Assembly: GCF_000016285.1 (NCBI RefSeq)
Contig: NC_011991.1
Coordinates: 62,001-126,000 of the forward strand
From: Allorhizobium ampelinum S4
Lineage (GTDB): Bacteria; Pseudomonadota; Alphaproteobacteria; Rhizobiales; Rhizobiaceae
DNA length: 64,000 nt
Reading direction: 5' to 3'
In this document: positions 1-9,141 of the stretch, piece by piece
Layout: each line of letters starts with the position of its first letter
Position numbering within the stretch: position 1 is the stretch's first letter
The notes under the pieces: model-generated
Seen by the model: only the letters and a program-made list of their open reading frames with translations
What the model was told of the DNA's origin: nothing
Databases searched by the model: none
Position numbers and translations under genes: made by a program

Positions 1-196
1 GAAACAGACGGACAGCCTCTTCTTCCCGGTCGAACAGATGTGCCTTTGCCTGCCCCCCTGTTCCGATGCGGCCCCATGTTCTGGTAAGGCACGCCTCGCC
101 GAACAACGTCTCGGTAATCTCCAGGACATAATAGCGGGCCAGGTTTCTGGCCGGGTCGGTCCGTTCGATATAGAGTTGATATGGCTGAGCAAGCAT
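1..196 (-). CDS. WGR-domain protein, N-terminal part (cut by window edge)
   Basis: Reading leftward from an ATG at 196 gives an open frame of 65 codons that runs off the left edge without a stop. It contains RYYVLEI, then TWGRIGTGGQ and a short acidic stretch, which is the WGR domain pattern (a small nucleic-acid-associated fold). A GGAG lies just upstream of the ATG on this strand. Stand-alone WGR proteins are common small genes on rhizobial and agrobacterial plasmids, often near transfer genes; their role is not established. Only the N-terminal part is visible, so length and any second domain are unknown. Confidence 0.75.
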   Translation of the reverse strand, partial: MLAQPYQLYIERTDPARNLARYYVLEITETLFGEACLTRTWGRIGTGGQAKAHLFDREEEAVRLF

Positions 197-748
197 GGCT
201 CCAGAATCCGCTATAGAGGCCATAGGGTCCAGTGAAAGATTTGAATCGGTCGGCGCCCACCGATTCACGTCGGTGATATGCGGTGGAGAGTGCTGTCATG
301 AACCAAGGCGTGGGCGGGCCGATCTTCGACCGGACGGCTCTGCTCGCTTCGCTCACCGAACCCGCTGCGCGGTTTCGTCCATGCGGCAACGATCCTCCCG
401 CGGCAAGGCGCAGCGCCGAGGGCGTTCGATGGGCCGAGTTGTGCCGGAGTGATAAATGGTCGTTTGTACGGGCAAGCGGTCGCGCCTTTCAGCCGCAGGC
501 TGTTTGTCTCTCCGAACCTCAATTTGACGCCGGCCCACCCGGCGTCAGAACAGCGCGGCCTCTCCACCATTTCCCAGCCCCTATTCGTTTCTGCCAGATT
601 GGTTTTCCAGCCCGGAGGGCCGGAGCGGGCTTCCCATCAGGAAGTGCGCGAAGCAAGCGAAGGCATGAACGCGCTCCTCCATTGCGCCGAAGAGAATGCC
701 GCAGCTTGTGGTAAACCTGGCCGAAGGCCGCCGTTTGATGTAACGGCG
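197..748. other. Gap between WGR gene and traG, no gene supported
   Basis: Several overlapping open frames exist on both strands, but none has a convincing start, a family motif or sensible composition; they look like random frames of GC-rich DNA. The stretch lies upstream of the WGR gene and downstream of traG, so it may hold the WGR promoter. I see no repeat or RNA gene. Confidence 0.4.
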
Positions 749-2704
749 TCAGCCGGCCGCTTTCGGCGCAAAGTTCGATGGTCCCACCCTCGATGCCATT
801 TCCTCACGGCGGAAATAGATAGCGCGCCCGCAGCGCAGCGGCGGGTTACCGCTCGTGAAAATGATCTGCTCGTCGGTCCGCATCTGCATGACCTCGTAGG
901 GCAATATCAACGGCCGCTGCGAGATCTGTTTGGAACGGGTGCGTCCGTTGCGCCCACCGTTGGAATTGCGCGTCACCTGATCGACCTCGATGGTCGTCGT
1001 GCCGCAACGCCTGGAAATGTAATCCGCGGTATCGGTATCGTTCACCGCCGAAAACGATACCCAGGACGCGGACTCGAACCATTTGCTGGTCGCGTCGCGA
1101 CCGCCGAACGCTTCCCGCATTTGTCCTAGCGACTGGAACAGCATCAGCAAGGTGATGCCGTATTTGCGACCAGCATCGCGGGCGGTTTCGATGATGCGCA
1201 TATACCCCAGACGTGCCGCCTCATCGAGAAGGAAGAGGGCGCGTTCTGAGACATCGCCGTTGCGATTATAGAGCGCCTTCAGGAACGCTCCAATTATCAC
1301 GCGGGCCATGCCGGGATGATTTTCGAGGGTCGATAGATCGATGTTGATAAACACCGTCATGTTGCCAGAGGCAATGTCTTCCGTATGAAAGGATCTCCCG
1401 GAAACGACAGCCGCGTAGTTTTCGTATGACAGCCAGTGGGTTTCCTTGGTGGCCGTCGCATAGACGCCGGAAAACGTCTGCTCGGTCATGTTGATGAAGG
1501 GCGCTACATTCTCTCGCACGAACCGCGACGACGTGTTCTTGTGAATCTTTTCGAGCTTCTTCTGCAGCGTCTTTTCAGGCTGGGCGAGCCGCTTGCGCAC
1601 CATGCGCAGCGACTTTTCGCCCGTCTTGAATTCGGGATCTTCGTCCGGGTCGTCTTCGATCTCATCGAGATCGGTCAGCATAACGTCGGCGATAACCGCC
1701 GCGATGAGCTGCTCGGCGGTGGTTCGGAAAAAGTCGTCCGACCCGGAACTGACGCGCGGCTTTTCGCTCATCAGCCACGCGGCCACCGAGGCGATATCCT
1801 CTTCCGGCGTATTGCCGTGTTTGCCGATCCAGTCGAGCACATTGAAACCGATATGCGGCAACCTCGGATCGAGCGACACGACCTCCTGATGGTTTCTGGT
1901 CCGATGCTCGCTGACCATCGGCGCGATCTCGGTCGATGGATCAAGCACGATCATGGACCCTTTGAACGTGAGTGCCGTGGGAATGACAACGGACGTGGTT
2001 TTGAAGCCGCCAGAGCCGGCGAACACGAGGCCATGCGTGGATCCAAATCCGGCGTCGAAACCAAGGAGGGGCGCTTTGCCGCCTTTGCCCCAGGTCTCCT
2101 TTCGACGAGGATCGAAACCAACCTGACCGATACTATCTTGGTCAGGCCGGTAATTTTCTCCAACGACAATCCCGCCGATCGGCGGGAAAAGCTTTGCGGC
2201 GTGAGACAGGCTCATCCAGTCGTTTGCACCATGGACAGCCCTTGTGCCTTTCAGGCGCTTCGGACCCGTCCGGCCGAACGCCATGTTGCCACGCTGCCCG
2301 ACCTTTAAACCGAAGATCGCGATAAAGAAGCAGGCTGTGGCTCCGGCGATCGTAAACCAGTCGACCAGAGGCAAAAGAAGAGCATTTGGCTGGCTGGATC
2401 GAATTGCGATCAGCCGAAATCCCTCACCACCAACACCCAGTGCCATCGACAAAAAACCACCGATCAGCACCCCCCATCCTGCCCACTGGATCAGGAGAGA
2501 GCCTCTGGTGCTGAACAAAAAGATGACGCCGACCAGAGCTGCCGTCGCATAGGGAACGGTCAGGCCGACGCGTCCCAGTGCCTGGTAGGCTTGCGGGCTG
2601 GTGCCGAAACCGGCCAGCCAGAATTCAATCCCTTTCATTCCAATTGTAAGTGCCAGCATCAGGGCTGCCGGCACGATCACGAGCATCATCTTCTTGGGCA
2701 GCAT
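749..2704 (-). CDS. traG: TraG, type IV coupling protein (VirD4 family)
   Basis: This 651-residue protein matches the Ti-plasmid TraG/VirD4 coupling ATPases in length and layout. Its N-terminal 140 residues hold hydrophobic membrane segments. The Walker A motif GSGGFKTT is near residue 230, with the Walker B-like LFLLDEAARLG in the C-terminal half. Such proteins sit at the inner membrane as hexamers and pass the relaxase-DNA complex to the mating channel. It is the last gene of a leftward traC-traD-traG set, and its start overlaps the 3' end of traD. The partner channel is presumably the trb system at the right end of the window. Codon use is GC-rich like the other tra genes and unlike the cargo island. 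Confidence 0.95.
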   Translation of the reverse strand: MLPKKMMLVIVPAALMLALTIGMKGIEFWLAGFGTSPQAYQALGRVGLTVPYATAALVGVIFLFSTRGSLLIQWAGWGVLIGGFLSMALGVGGEGFRLIAIRSSQPNALLLPLVDWFTIAGATACFFIAIFGLKVGQRGNMAFGRTGPKRLKGTRAVHGANDWMSLSHAAKLFPPIGGIVVGENYRPDQDSIGQVGFDPRRKETWGKGGKAPLLGFDAGFGSTHGLVFAGSGGFKTTSVVIPTALTFKGSMIVLDPSTEIAPMVSEHRTRNHQEVVSLDPRLPHIGFNVLDWIGKHGNTPEEDIASVAAWLMSEKPRVSSGSDDFFRTTAEQLIAAVIADVMLTDLDEIEDDPDEDPEFKTGEKSLRMVRKRLAQPEKTLQKKLEKIHKNTSSRFVRENVAPFINMTEQTFSGVYATATKETHWLSYENYAAVVSGRSFHTEDIASGNMTVFINIDLSTLENHPGMARVIIGAFLKALYNRNGDVSERALFLLDEAARLGYMRIIETARDAGRKYGITLLMLFQSLGQMREAFGGRDATSKWFESASWVSFSAVNDTDTADYISRRCGTTTIEVDQVTRNSNGGRNGRTRSKQISQRPLILPYEVMQMRTDEQIIFTSGNPPLRCGRAIYFRREEMASRVGPSNFAPKAAG

Positions 2705-2903
2705 CCTCGAACCCTCTTTTGCCGATGGCTTGCAGCCTTGCCCATTCCCCTTCGGCGTCGCTCAGGCGCTTTGGGAGCTCCATCAGCCAACCGAGCAAGA
2801 CGGCTTTGTCGATATCCCGAAGTCCGGCTTTGACCACCAGACCGCCAAGCTGGATCTTCTCGCGCGTGTCCTTTTTGCGATCTTCGTTTCGGGCCGATTG
2901 CAA
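2625..2903 (-). CDS. traD: TraD, small conjugal transfer protein
   Basis: This is a small charged protein of 92 codons starting at TTG (2903), with AAGGAG six bases upstream. It carries the LGGLVVKAGL and DKAVLLG segments typical of rhizobial TraD, which is related to the small TraC/MobC-type accessory proteins. TraD is encoded between traC and traG on Ti-type plasmids and has an accessory role in DNA processing that is poorly defined. It is longer than the usual roughly 70 residues, and the extra C-terminal tail overlaps the start of traG by about 80 bases. The tail may be real or drift. Confidence 0.85.
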   Translation of the reverse strand: MQSARNEDRKKDTREKIQLGGLVVKAGLRDIDKAVLLGWLMELPKRLSDAEGEWARLQAIGKRGFEDAAQEDDARDRAGSPDAGTYNWNERD

Positions 2904-2931
2904 CTGTCTCTCCTTCTGGGCGATACGGCCT

Positions 2932-3156
2932 CTAAGCCGTCGTGTTGGACAGTTGCGACGAGGATTGAAATCGTGCGGCCAGTTCTTTCAGCGCCGACAC
3001 CAGAACAGCGTCATCGATGTCGATCTCATGCAATCCGGCTTTGACGGCGAGCGATCCGAGGCGTTCAGCCTCGCGCGCTTCGGCCTCTTTCAGCTCAACC
3101 TTGAGCGCTTCCATGGCCGCTTTGATCTCAGCCGGCGATTTGGTTCTCTTTGCCAT
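2932..3156 (-). CDS. traC: TraC, relaxosome accessory protein
   Basis: The start chosen is the ATG at 3156, reading MAKRTKSP, preceded by AAAGGAG with nine bases of spacing; an upstream in-frame extension to 3216 lacks a ribosome site. The 74-residue product has a Lys/Glu-rich helical first half and the LAVKAGLHEI motif, which echoes the AGL motif of TraD. In Ti-type systems TraC binds near oriT and helps the TraA relaxase. It is the first gene of the leftward traC-D-G operon and diverges from traA across the oriT-like region. Confidence 0.85.
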   Translation of the reverse strand: MAKRTKSPAEIKAAMEALKVELKEAEAREAERLGSLAVKAGLHEIDIDDAVLVSALKELAARFQSSSQLSNTTA

Positions 3157-3216
3157 CGTGCTTGCTCCTTTCTTTTCCCGGCAGTTTTGGAGGAAGCGGT
3201 AGCTTCCTTCAACCAC

Positions 3217-3367
3217 AGATTTCTGCGTTAGCTGAAATCAACTTTACAAGGCACCGGCCTTGCCGGTACTTTTTGGTCTGTTTCTAACAGCGCAGTAATA
3301 CGTTGCTGCGCAACGTTTGCTCTACGCGCCCTCTGGATGGGCGCTTATCTGTCCGGAGATCGCTCTC
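3217..3367. other. Candidate oriT and divergent traC/traA promoter region
   Basis: The 150 bp between divergent traC and traA is where oriT lies on Ti-type plasmids. It holds an inverted repeat ACGTTGC-tgc-GCAACGT (3300-3316). Just downstream is TACGCGCCCTC (3323-3333), which resembles the GCGCCCTC core nicked in RSF1010/Ti-family oriT sites. A second hairpin, ACCGGC-ctt-GCCGGT, lies at 3253-3267. The nick position is inferred from resemblance only. Confidence 0.7.
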
Positions 3368-6300
3368 TTGGCGATTACGCATTTCACCCCCCAGATCATC
3401 AGCCGCGGTGAAGGCCGATCGGCTGTTGCCGCGGCCGCGTATCGTCACACTGCCCGCATGGAGAACGAGCGTGAGGGGAGGGTTGCCGACTTCTTCAACA
3501 AACCCGGTCTTGTCCACAGCGAGTTTGCTCTACCGGACGATGCACCGGATTGGGCAAGGGTGATGAAATACGGCAAGAGCCCGGCGCAATCATCCGAGGC
3601 GTTCTGGAACAAGGTCGAGGCGTTCGAGACGCGAAAAGATGCGCAGCTCGCCAAGGAGTTCATCCTGGCGGTGCCTGTCGAACTTTCGACCGAGCAGAAT
3701 ATTGCGATGATGCGGGACTTCGTGTCCTCCGAAGTGACGGCGCGCGGCCTTGTGGCAGATTGGGTCTATCACGATGCAACGGGCAATCCGCATCTGCATT
3801 TGATGACCAGCTTGCGTCCGTTGACGAATGACGGGTTCGGGGGAAAGAAGGTCGCCATTCTCGATGCGAACGGACAGCCGCAACGATCGAAGTCCGGTCA
3901 GATTCAGTACAAGCTATGGGCCGGCGACAAGACCGACTTTCTCGATTTGCGGGATGCCTGGTACGCCATGCAGAACAAACATCTGCGCTTGAACGGCCAT
4001 GACATTCATGTCGACGGCCGTTCTTATGCTGAGCGCGGGATCGGGCTTGTGCCAACGCCGCATATCGGGGTTTCGACCAAGAACATTCAGCGCGAGGCGG
4101 AGGCGCAGAGCCGGGCGGTCGATCTTGAACGACTGACGCTGCATCAGGCCGCACGGCGCGAGAACGCGCGCCGGATCGAGCAGCGGCCGGAGATCGTGCT
4201 CGACGCGATCTCTTGGGAAAAGTCGGTGTTCGACGAGCGTGATATCTCCAAATATCTCCATCGTTATATTGATGACGCGGGGCAGTTTGCGAACCTCATG
4301 GCGCGTATCCTGCAGAGCCCGGAGCTTTCGCTTCTCGAGGCCGAGGAGGTCGATTTCGCGACCGGCGAAGTTCTGCCGAACCGGTACGCCACCCGCGACA
4401 TGATCCGCATCGAGGCGGACATGGCTGAACAGGCGAGCCGCCTTTCGATCCTCTCCGGGTTCGGTGTTTCGCGCTCGACGCGCGGAGAAGTCCTAGCCGC
4501 CAATGGCAAACTGTCCGACGAGCAGAAAGTGGCCGTCGAGCGCATTACCGGCGACGAGCGGTTGTCCCTTGTCGTCGGTCGCGCAGGCGCCGGCAAAACC
4601 ACAATGATGAAAGCCGCCCGTGAGGTCTGGGAGGCGAACGGCTACAAGGTTGTGGGCGGCGCGCTCGCGGGCAAGGCGGCGGAAGGGCTTGAGAAAGAGG
4701 CCGGCATCAAGAGCCGCACCCTGGCCTCCTGGCAACTGCAATGGAAGGAGGGCCGCGCTGCCCTCGATGACAAGACCGTGTTCGTCATCGACGAAGCGGG
4801 CATGGTCGCGTCGCGGCAAATGGCCGAATTCGTTTCAGCCATCGATCGGGCGGGGGCCAAACTTGTCCTTGTCGGTGACGCTGACCAGTTGCAGCCGATC
4901 GAGGCGGGCGGAGCCTTCCGCAAGCTCGCCGACAACATCGGCTATGCGGAGCTGGGTACGATCTGGCGCCAGCGCCAGCAGTGGATGCGTCATGCGTCGA
5001 TGGATCTTGCGCGCGGCAATGTTCGCGAGGCGCTGACTGCCTATCACGAGAGGGGTCACGTGAAGGAAGCGACCACCAAGGCGGATACCATCGCCGCCCT
5101 GGTCAAGGACTGGATTGCCGACTATGACCCGGCCCGGTCGAGCCTGATACTCGCCTATATGCGCAAGGACGTGCGGGCGCTCAATGAGCAGGCAAGAGCC
5201 GCGTTGCAGGAGCGTGGCATCATCGCGCAGGGAACAGAGTTCCGCACCGAGGACGGTATGCGAAATTTTAGCCCCGGCGATCAGATCGTTTTCCTTAAAA
5301 ATGAGAAATCGCTTGGCGTCATGAACGGCATGATCGCCCGCGTCGTAGTAGCCGAGAAAGGCAAGATCGTCGCAGAAGTCGGTAGTGAAAACCGCCGTGT
5401 CGAGATCGATCAGGCATTCTATCGCAACGTTGATCATGGCTATGCGACCACCATCCATAAGAGTCAGGGCGCGACGGCCGATCGCGTCAAGGTTCTGGCC
5501 TCGTCCATGTTCGACAGGCATCTTTCCTATGTCGCGCTCACCCGCCACCGGGACAGCGTGGAGCTTTACGCGGCGGCGCAGGAGTTCGCCCGCTACAGTC
5601 GTGTCGACCATGCTGCCGGCATTACTGGCAAGCTCGTTGATGCTGGAATGAAAAAATTCCGCGAAGGCGACGATGTGAAGCCGACGCCTTATGCGGACCT
5701 GCTGGACGCAGCTGGGAACACACATCGGCTGTGGGGCGTCAGCTTGCCCGACGCAATGGACAAGGGTGGCGTGACCATCGGGGAGGTGGTGACGCTCCGC
5801 AACGATGGAACCGAGGAAGTCATCGTTTCCGTTCCGGTTATCGACGAACTTACCGGCGCCAAGACATGGGAAGAGCGCATTGGCGAGCGCAACATCTGGA
5901 CGGCTACGCTTGTCGGTGATCGAGATCCAGCCGCGCAAAGTGTTGCGGCTGCGCACCTCTATTCTAAGGGTGGCCGCGTCGATCACAGCGCCGGCATTGT
6001 CGGTGAGCTGGTCGAGGCCGGTAAAGCCCATTTCCGTGAAGATGAGAAAGGTCGCGAAACGCCATATGCCGATATTCGTAGCGCCGATGGTGCGGTCCAT
6101 CGCCTATGGGGCGTTTCATTGCCCAAGGCGTTGGAGCATTCGGGCGCAGCCACCGGTGACACTGTTCGCTTGCGACGCGATGGTGTCGAGGATGTCAATG
6201 TCCCGGTGCGCAAGGTCGATCCAGCGACCGGAAAGACCACGACCACATGGGTGAGCGCGCAGCGCAATGTGTGGACGGCTGAGGTCATCGAGACGGCGGC

Positions 6301-7438
6301 AGCTCGCGACGCCCGGCTTGACGCCGCTCAGGAGCAACCGGAACAATCGAAACTCCTGGACCAGCTCGCCGCCCGGATGTCTCGCTCCGGTGCGAAGACA
6401 ACGACGCTCGACTATGCGGGATCGCGCCACTACGACCAGGCGCTTGATTATGCCAACAACAGAGGCTTGTATGGGCTTCGGGTTGCCAAGGCGATCGCAC
6501 GGGATCAGGCCCGCTGGATCAGGATTCAGCGCGACAGGATCGCGGCGGCAGGCGCGAAGCTTTCGAAATTCATCGAGCGGTTCGGCCAGCACCAGACCAT
6601 GGGTCAGGCCGTTTCGAGACAGACCGCCACAGCGGCGGCACCCAGCCAGCCCTGGTTGCGCGGTATCGCGACCTGGGCGAGATCCATCAGCCAATTCGTG
6701 GAGGCAAAAGTGCAAGGCGATGCGACCCTCACCGTTCACTGGACCAAAATCAATGAGCGCCTGAAATTCATCTATGAGAAGCCGGACGAGGCCATGAAGG
6801 CGATGAATCTTGCGCCGGCGCTCAATGGTGATGATGCCACGGCCAAGGCCGCGCAGGACCGCATCATCAATCAGCTCGCGAGCAATCCCGAAGCCTATGG
6901 CGCGATCAGGGGCAAGACCGGAATGCTGGCGTCTGGCGCCGCCAAGGCGCAGCGTCAAAACGCGCTCGGCCATGTTGATCCGCTGGCGAAATCAATCCGC
7001 GATTATGTTCGCATCCGCGCCGAGGTTCAGGAGCTTCATACCGGCACCCTTCGGCAGGAGCGAAATCGACAACGCGTCGATGTGCCGTCGATCTCGAGCA
7101 ATGCCAACCACACCCTCGAGCGCATCCGCGACGCCGTCGACCGCAACGACCTGCATTCGCAGCTGGGCTTTGCGCTGTCCGACCGGATCGTTCGGGCCGA
7201 AATCGAGGGCTTGAACAAGGTGCTCGATGAAAAGTTCGGCGCGAACACCTTCAGCAGCGCCGAGCCGCAGGGCAGGAAGTTTGACGCCGCGGCGGCGAAA
7301 GTCACCCCTGACGATCACGGCAAGCTCGCTCAGTCCTGGCCACTGTTCAACGCCGCGCAGAAGGTGGCCGCTCACCAAAAGGAGCAGGCACAGGCGCAGG
7401 CGAGAACGCAGGTGCAAAAGGCGGGGATGACCCGTTGA
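3368..7438 (+). CDS. traA: TraA, relaxase-helicase of Ti-type conjugation
   Basis: The family start MAI(A/T)HFTPQIISRG corresponds here to a TTG at 3368, with GGAG about nine bases upstream; the open frame extends further upstream without support. The N-terminal MobA/MobL-type relaxase domain has the YRHTARME segment with a candidate nucleophilic Tyr and a metal-binding cluster in NPHLHL (about residue 139). A TraI-like helicase follows, with Walker A GRAGAGKTT (about 404) and the DEAG box (about 475). It would nick oriT, stay bound to the strand and unwind it for transfer through TraG and the Trb channel. The product is about 1356 residues, longer than the roughly 1100 of pTi TraA. Two tandem copies of a roughly 110-residue domain (5603-5930 and 5978-6290) account for part of the excess. 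Its stop overlaps the traF start. Confidence 0.95.
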   Translation: MAITHFTPQIISRGEGRSAVAAAAYRHTARMENEREGRVADFFNKPGLVHSEFALPDDAPDWARVMKYGKSPAQSSEAFWNKVEAFETRKDAQLAKEFILAVPVELSTEQNIAMMRDFVSSEVTARGLVADWVYHDATGNPHLHLMTSLRPLTNDGFGGKKVAILDANGQPQRSKSGQIQYKLWAGDKTDFLDLRDAWYAMQNKHLRLNGHDIHVDGRSYAERGIGLVPTPHIGVSTKNIQREAEAQSRAVDLERLTLHQAARRENARRIEQRPEIVLDAISWEKSVFDERDISKYLHRYIDDAGQFANLMARILQSPELSLLEAEEVDFATGEVLPNRYATRDMIRIEADMAEQASRLSILSGFGVSRSTRGEVLAANGKLSDEQKVAVERITGDERLSLVVGRAGAGKTTMMKAAREVWEANGYKVVGGALAGKAAEGLEKEAGIKSRTLASWQLQWKEGRAALDDKTVFVIDEAGMVASRQMAEFVSAIDRAGAKLVLVGDADQLQPIEAGGAFRKLADNIGYAELGTIWRQRQQWMRHASMDLARGNVREALTAYHERGHVKEATTKADTIAALVKDWIADYDPARSSLILAYMRKDVRALNEQARAALQERGIIAQGTEFRTEDGMRNFSPGDQIVFLKNEKSLGVMNGMIARVVVAEKGKIVAEVGSENRRVEIDQAFYRNVDHGYATTIHKSQGATADRVKVLASSMFDRHLSYVALTRHRDSVELYAAAQEFARYSRVDHAAGITGKLVDAGMKKFREGDDVKPTPYADLLDAAGNTHRLWGVSLPDAMDKGGVTIGEVVTLRNDGTEEVIVSVPVIDELTGAKTWEERIGERNIWTATLVGDRDPAAQSVAAAHLYSKGGRVDHSAGIVGELVEAGKAHFREDEKGRETPYADIRSADGAVHRLWGVSLPKALEHSGAATGDTVRLRRDGVEDVNVPVRKVDPATGKTTTTWVSAQRNVWTAEVIETAAARDARLDAAQEQPEQSKLLDQLAARMSRSGAKTTTLDYAGSRHYDQALDYANNRGLYGLRVAKAIARDQARWIRIQRDRIAAAGAKLSKFIERFGQHQTMGQAVSRQTATAAAPSQPWLRGIATWARSISQFVEAKVQGDATLTVHWTKINERLKFIYEKPDEAMKAMNLAPALNGDDATAKAAQDRIINQLASNPEAYGAIRGKTGMLASGAAKAQRQNALGHVDPLAKSIRDYVRIRAEVQELHTGTLRQERNRQRVDVPSISSNANHTLERIRDAVDRNDLHSQLGFALSDRIVRAEIEGLNKVLDEKFGANTFSSAEPQGRKFDAAAAKVTPDDHGKLAQSWPLFNAAQKVAAHQKEQAQAQARTQVQKAGMTR
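5603..6290 (+). repeat. Tandem duplicated domain inside TraA
   Basis: Two adjacent units share the order VDH(A/S)AGI, F-R-E, TPYAD(L/I), HRLWGVSLP, a valine-rich strand region and RN(I/V)WTA. They lie at 5603-5930 and 5978-6290. The units have diverged in sequence but keep spacing, so this is an old internal duplication. No function is assigned. Confidence 0.8.
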
Positions 7439-7968
7439 GCGCCCGCCGCAACGCCCTCGCTATCCTTGGCGTCGGGGCCGTATTGATCGGCGGTATCGCC
7501 GGCACATTTGCGATTGGTGGTTACCGCATCAATTTTACGCCGTCATATAACCTTGGCCTATGGCAGATCGGCGCTCTGGATCGAGAGGTTCGGCCAGGGG
7601 ATCGAATATTTATCTGCCCACTCGCTGGCGCAGCCGTGTCGCTGGCACTTGAACGTCACTATCTCCCGCGAGGGCTATGCCCTTCAGGTAGCGGTCCGCT
7701 CATCAAAACCGTGGCGGCGACTGCAGGTCAGTCGGTCGAAATTGGCGGCCAGGTCATCATCGATGGCAAACCGCTTCATTCATCGCGCGTCCTCAAGGCT
7801 GACGCAGAAGGACGGCCCATGCCGGTCTATGCCGGCGGCACCATTCCCGAGGGCAAGATTTTTCTACATTCCGAATTTGTTGGTTCATATGACTCGAGAT
7901 ACTTTGGCCCACTCCCGGCCGACGGCGTCCTTGGCCTCGCGCGAGAAATTCTCACGTTCTCTCCGTAA
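7435..7968 (+). CDS. traF: TraF, pilin-processing S26-type peptidase
   Basis: The start is a TTG at 7435 that overlaps the traA stop (TTGA), indicating translational coupling. The 177-residue protein opens with a hydrophobic membrane segment followed by NFTPSYNLGLW, the site of the catalytic Ser in TraF/signal-peptidase-like proteases. The LIKTVAATAG motif with the general-base Lys follows about 70 residues later. TraF of Ti/RP4 type cleaves and cyclises the TrbC pilin in the inner membrane and periplasm. Length fits the family. It lies in the traAFBH order of Ti plasmids. Confidence 0.9.
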   Translation: MSARRNALAILGVGAVLIGGIAGTFAIGGYRINFTPSYNLGLWQIGALDREVRPGDRIFICPLAGAAVSLALERHYLPRGLCPSGSGPLIKTVAATAGQSVEIGGQVIIDGKPLHSSRVLKADAEGRPMPVYAGGTIPEGKIFLHSEFVGSYDSRYFGPLPADGVLGLAREILTFSP

Positions 7969-9127
7969 TCTCACGCCCCGCAATCTGGCGATCAACGCGG
8001 CGTTCGTCGCCGGCGGCTGCATTACCGGCGCGGCGGGCTGGAGCGGTCATGCGCTCACGCTTCCGATCGGCATCGCCTTTCCGGCCCTCTGGGCATTCGC
8101 CCCCTCCCGGATCGTGGCAGCGCTCGTGGCGGCGGCCTATTTCCTGGGAGCCTCGCGCGGCCTGCCGGTCGGAACATCGATCTTCTTTGGCGAGCAGCTC
8201 GCCATCGGCATTTCGTTCTGGCTCGCCGCCTCGATCCTCTTCGTCATCGTTCATGCCGCCCTGTGGGCGTCAAAGGGCGGGCGGCATCGCCCGCTGCGCT
8301 ACGCGGTCGCCGCCGTTATGATGAGTGTGCCGCCGTTCGGAATTACGGGCTGGGCTAGCCCGATTACGGCGGCCGGCGTGCTGTTTCCCGGTTGGGGCTG
8401 GTACGGTCTGACTGCGATGGCGGTCGGCCTGGTCATCATGACCACGAAGTATTGGCCGACCGCAGCGCTTGTCCTGGGAGGATTTTACGCCTGGTCCGCT
8501 ACATCGTGGACCGCGCCTACAGTGCCTGATCGCTTGGCAGGGATCAACACGCAGTTCAAGTTTACCACAGCCGGCCAATATGCCGACTACGCGCAGCATC
8601 TTGAGACGATCGCAATGGTCAGGCAGGCCGTGGGGCAGGGCGCGTCGGTCGTTGTCCTGCCCGAGAGCGCCTTCGGTCTCTGGAGCCACACCACAGAGAG
8701 CCTGTGGCAAGGCGAGCTCACCGGTCTTGATGTCCGGATCATTGGCGGTGCGGCCGTCGTCGATCCCACCGGCTACGACAATACGATGATCGAACTGACA
8801 CCGAAAACATCGCAAATTCTCTATAGTCAACGAATGCCGGTCCCGGTTTCGATGTGGCAGCCATGGGCAACAGGTGGCGCGGACGCTCAGTTCTTCGGCA
8901 ATCCGTATGTGATTATTGAGGGGAAGCGGGCAGCGCCACTTATCTGCTACGAGCTGCTTTTGGTCTGGCCTGTACTGCAATCCATGATGTACGAACCTGA
9001 TATGATTGTGGCGGTCGGCAATGGCTGGTGGACGGGCGGCTCCAACATCGTTTCCATCCTGAAAGCAAGCGGAGAGGCATGGGCCTCGCTCTTCGGCCTT
9101 CCACTCGTGATGGCGTTCAACATGTAA
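7889..9127 (+). CDS. traB: TraB, membrane nitrilase-like conjugation protein
   Basis: After several hydrophobic segments (first about 200 residues) comes a carbon-nitrogen-hydrolase-like domain with VVVLPESAFG, PLICYE and VGNGWW. This is the arrangement of apolipoprotein N-acyltransferase-like proteins and of Ti-plasmid TraB. pTi TraB raises transfer efficiency; its chemistry is not established. The start is uncertain: ATG 7889 or TTG 7931 both overlap the end of traF, and neither has a strong ribosome site. The protein is about 412 residues from ATG, matching the family. It is followed after 14 bp by an extra membrane-protein gene and then traH. Confidence 0.88.
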   Translation: MTRDTLAHSRPTASLASREKFSRSLRNLTPRNLAINAAFVAGGCITGAAGWSGHALTLPIGIAFPALWAFAPSRIVAALVAAAYFLGASRGLPVGTSIFFGEQLAIGISFWLAASILFVIVHAALWASKGGRHRPLRYAVAAVMMSVPPFGITGWASPITAAGVLFPGWGWYGLTAMAVGLVIMTTKYWPTAALVLGGFYAWSATSWTAPTVPDRLAGINTQFKFTTAGQYADYAQHLETIAMVRQAVGQGASVVVLPESAFGLWSHTTESLWQGELTGLDVRIIGGAAVVDPTGYDNTMIELTPKTSQILYSQRMPVPVSMWQPWATGGADAQFFGNPYVIIEGKRAAPLICYELLLVWPVLQSMMYEPDMIVAVGNGWWTGGSNIVSILKASGEAWASLFGLPLVMAFNM

Positions 9128-9141
9128 GGAGGATAGCCTCT

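Noticed and set aside
1436..2308. Rightward 290-codon frame inside traG
   Set aside because: Antisense shadow of the clear TraG coding sequence.
3284..3517. Leftward open frame overlapping the 5' end of traA
   Set aside because: Shadow frame of traA and the oriT region, without a ribosome site or family motif.
4835..6100. Leftward 421-codon frame inside traA
   Set aside because: Long antisense frame arising from GC-rich codon bias of traA; no recognisable domain, and the sense protein is unambiguous.
6116..6973. Leftward 285-codon frame inside traA
   Set aside because: Antisense shadow of traA with Arg/Gly-rich composition and no motif.
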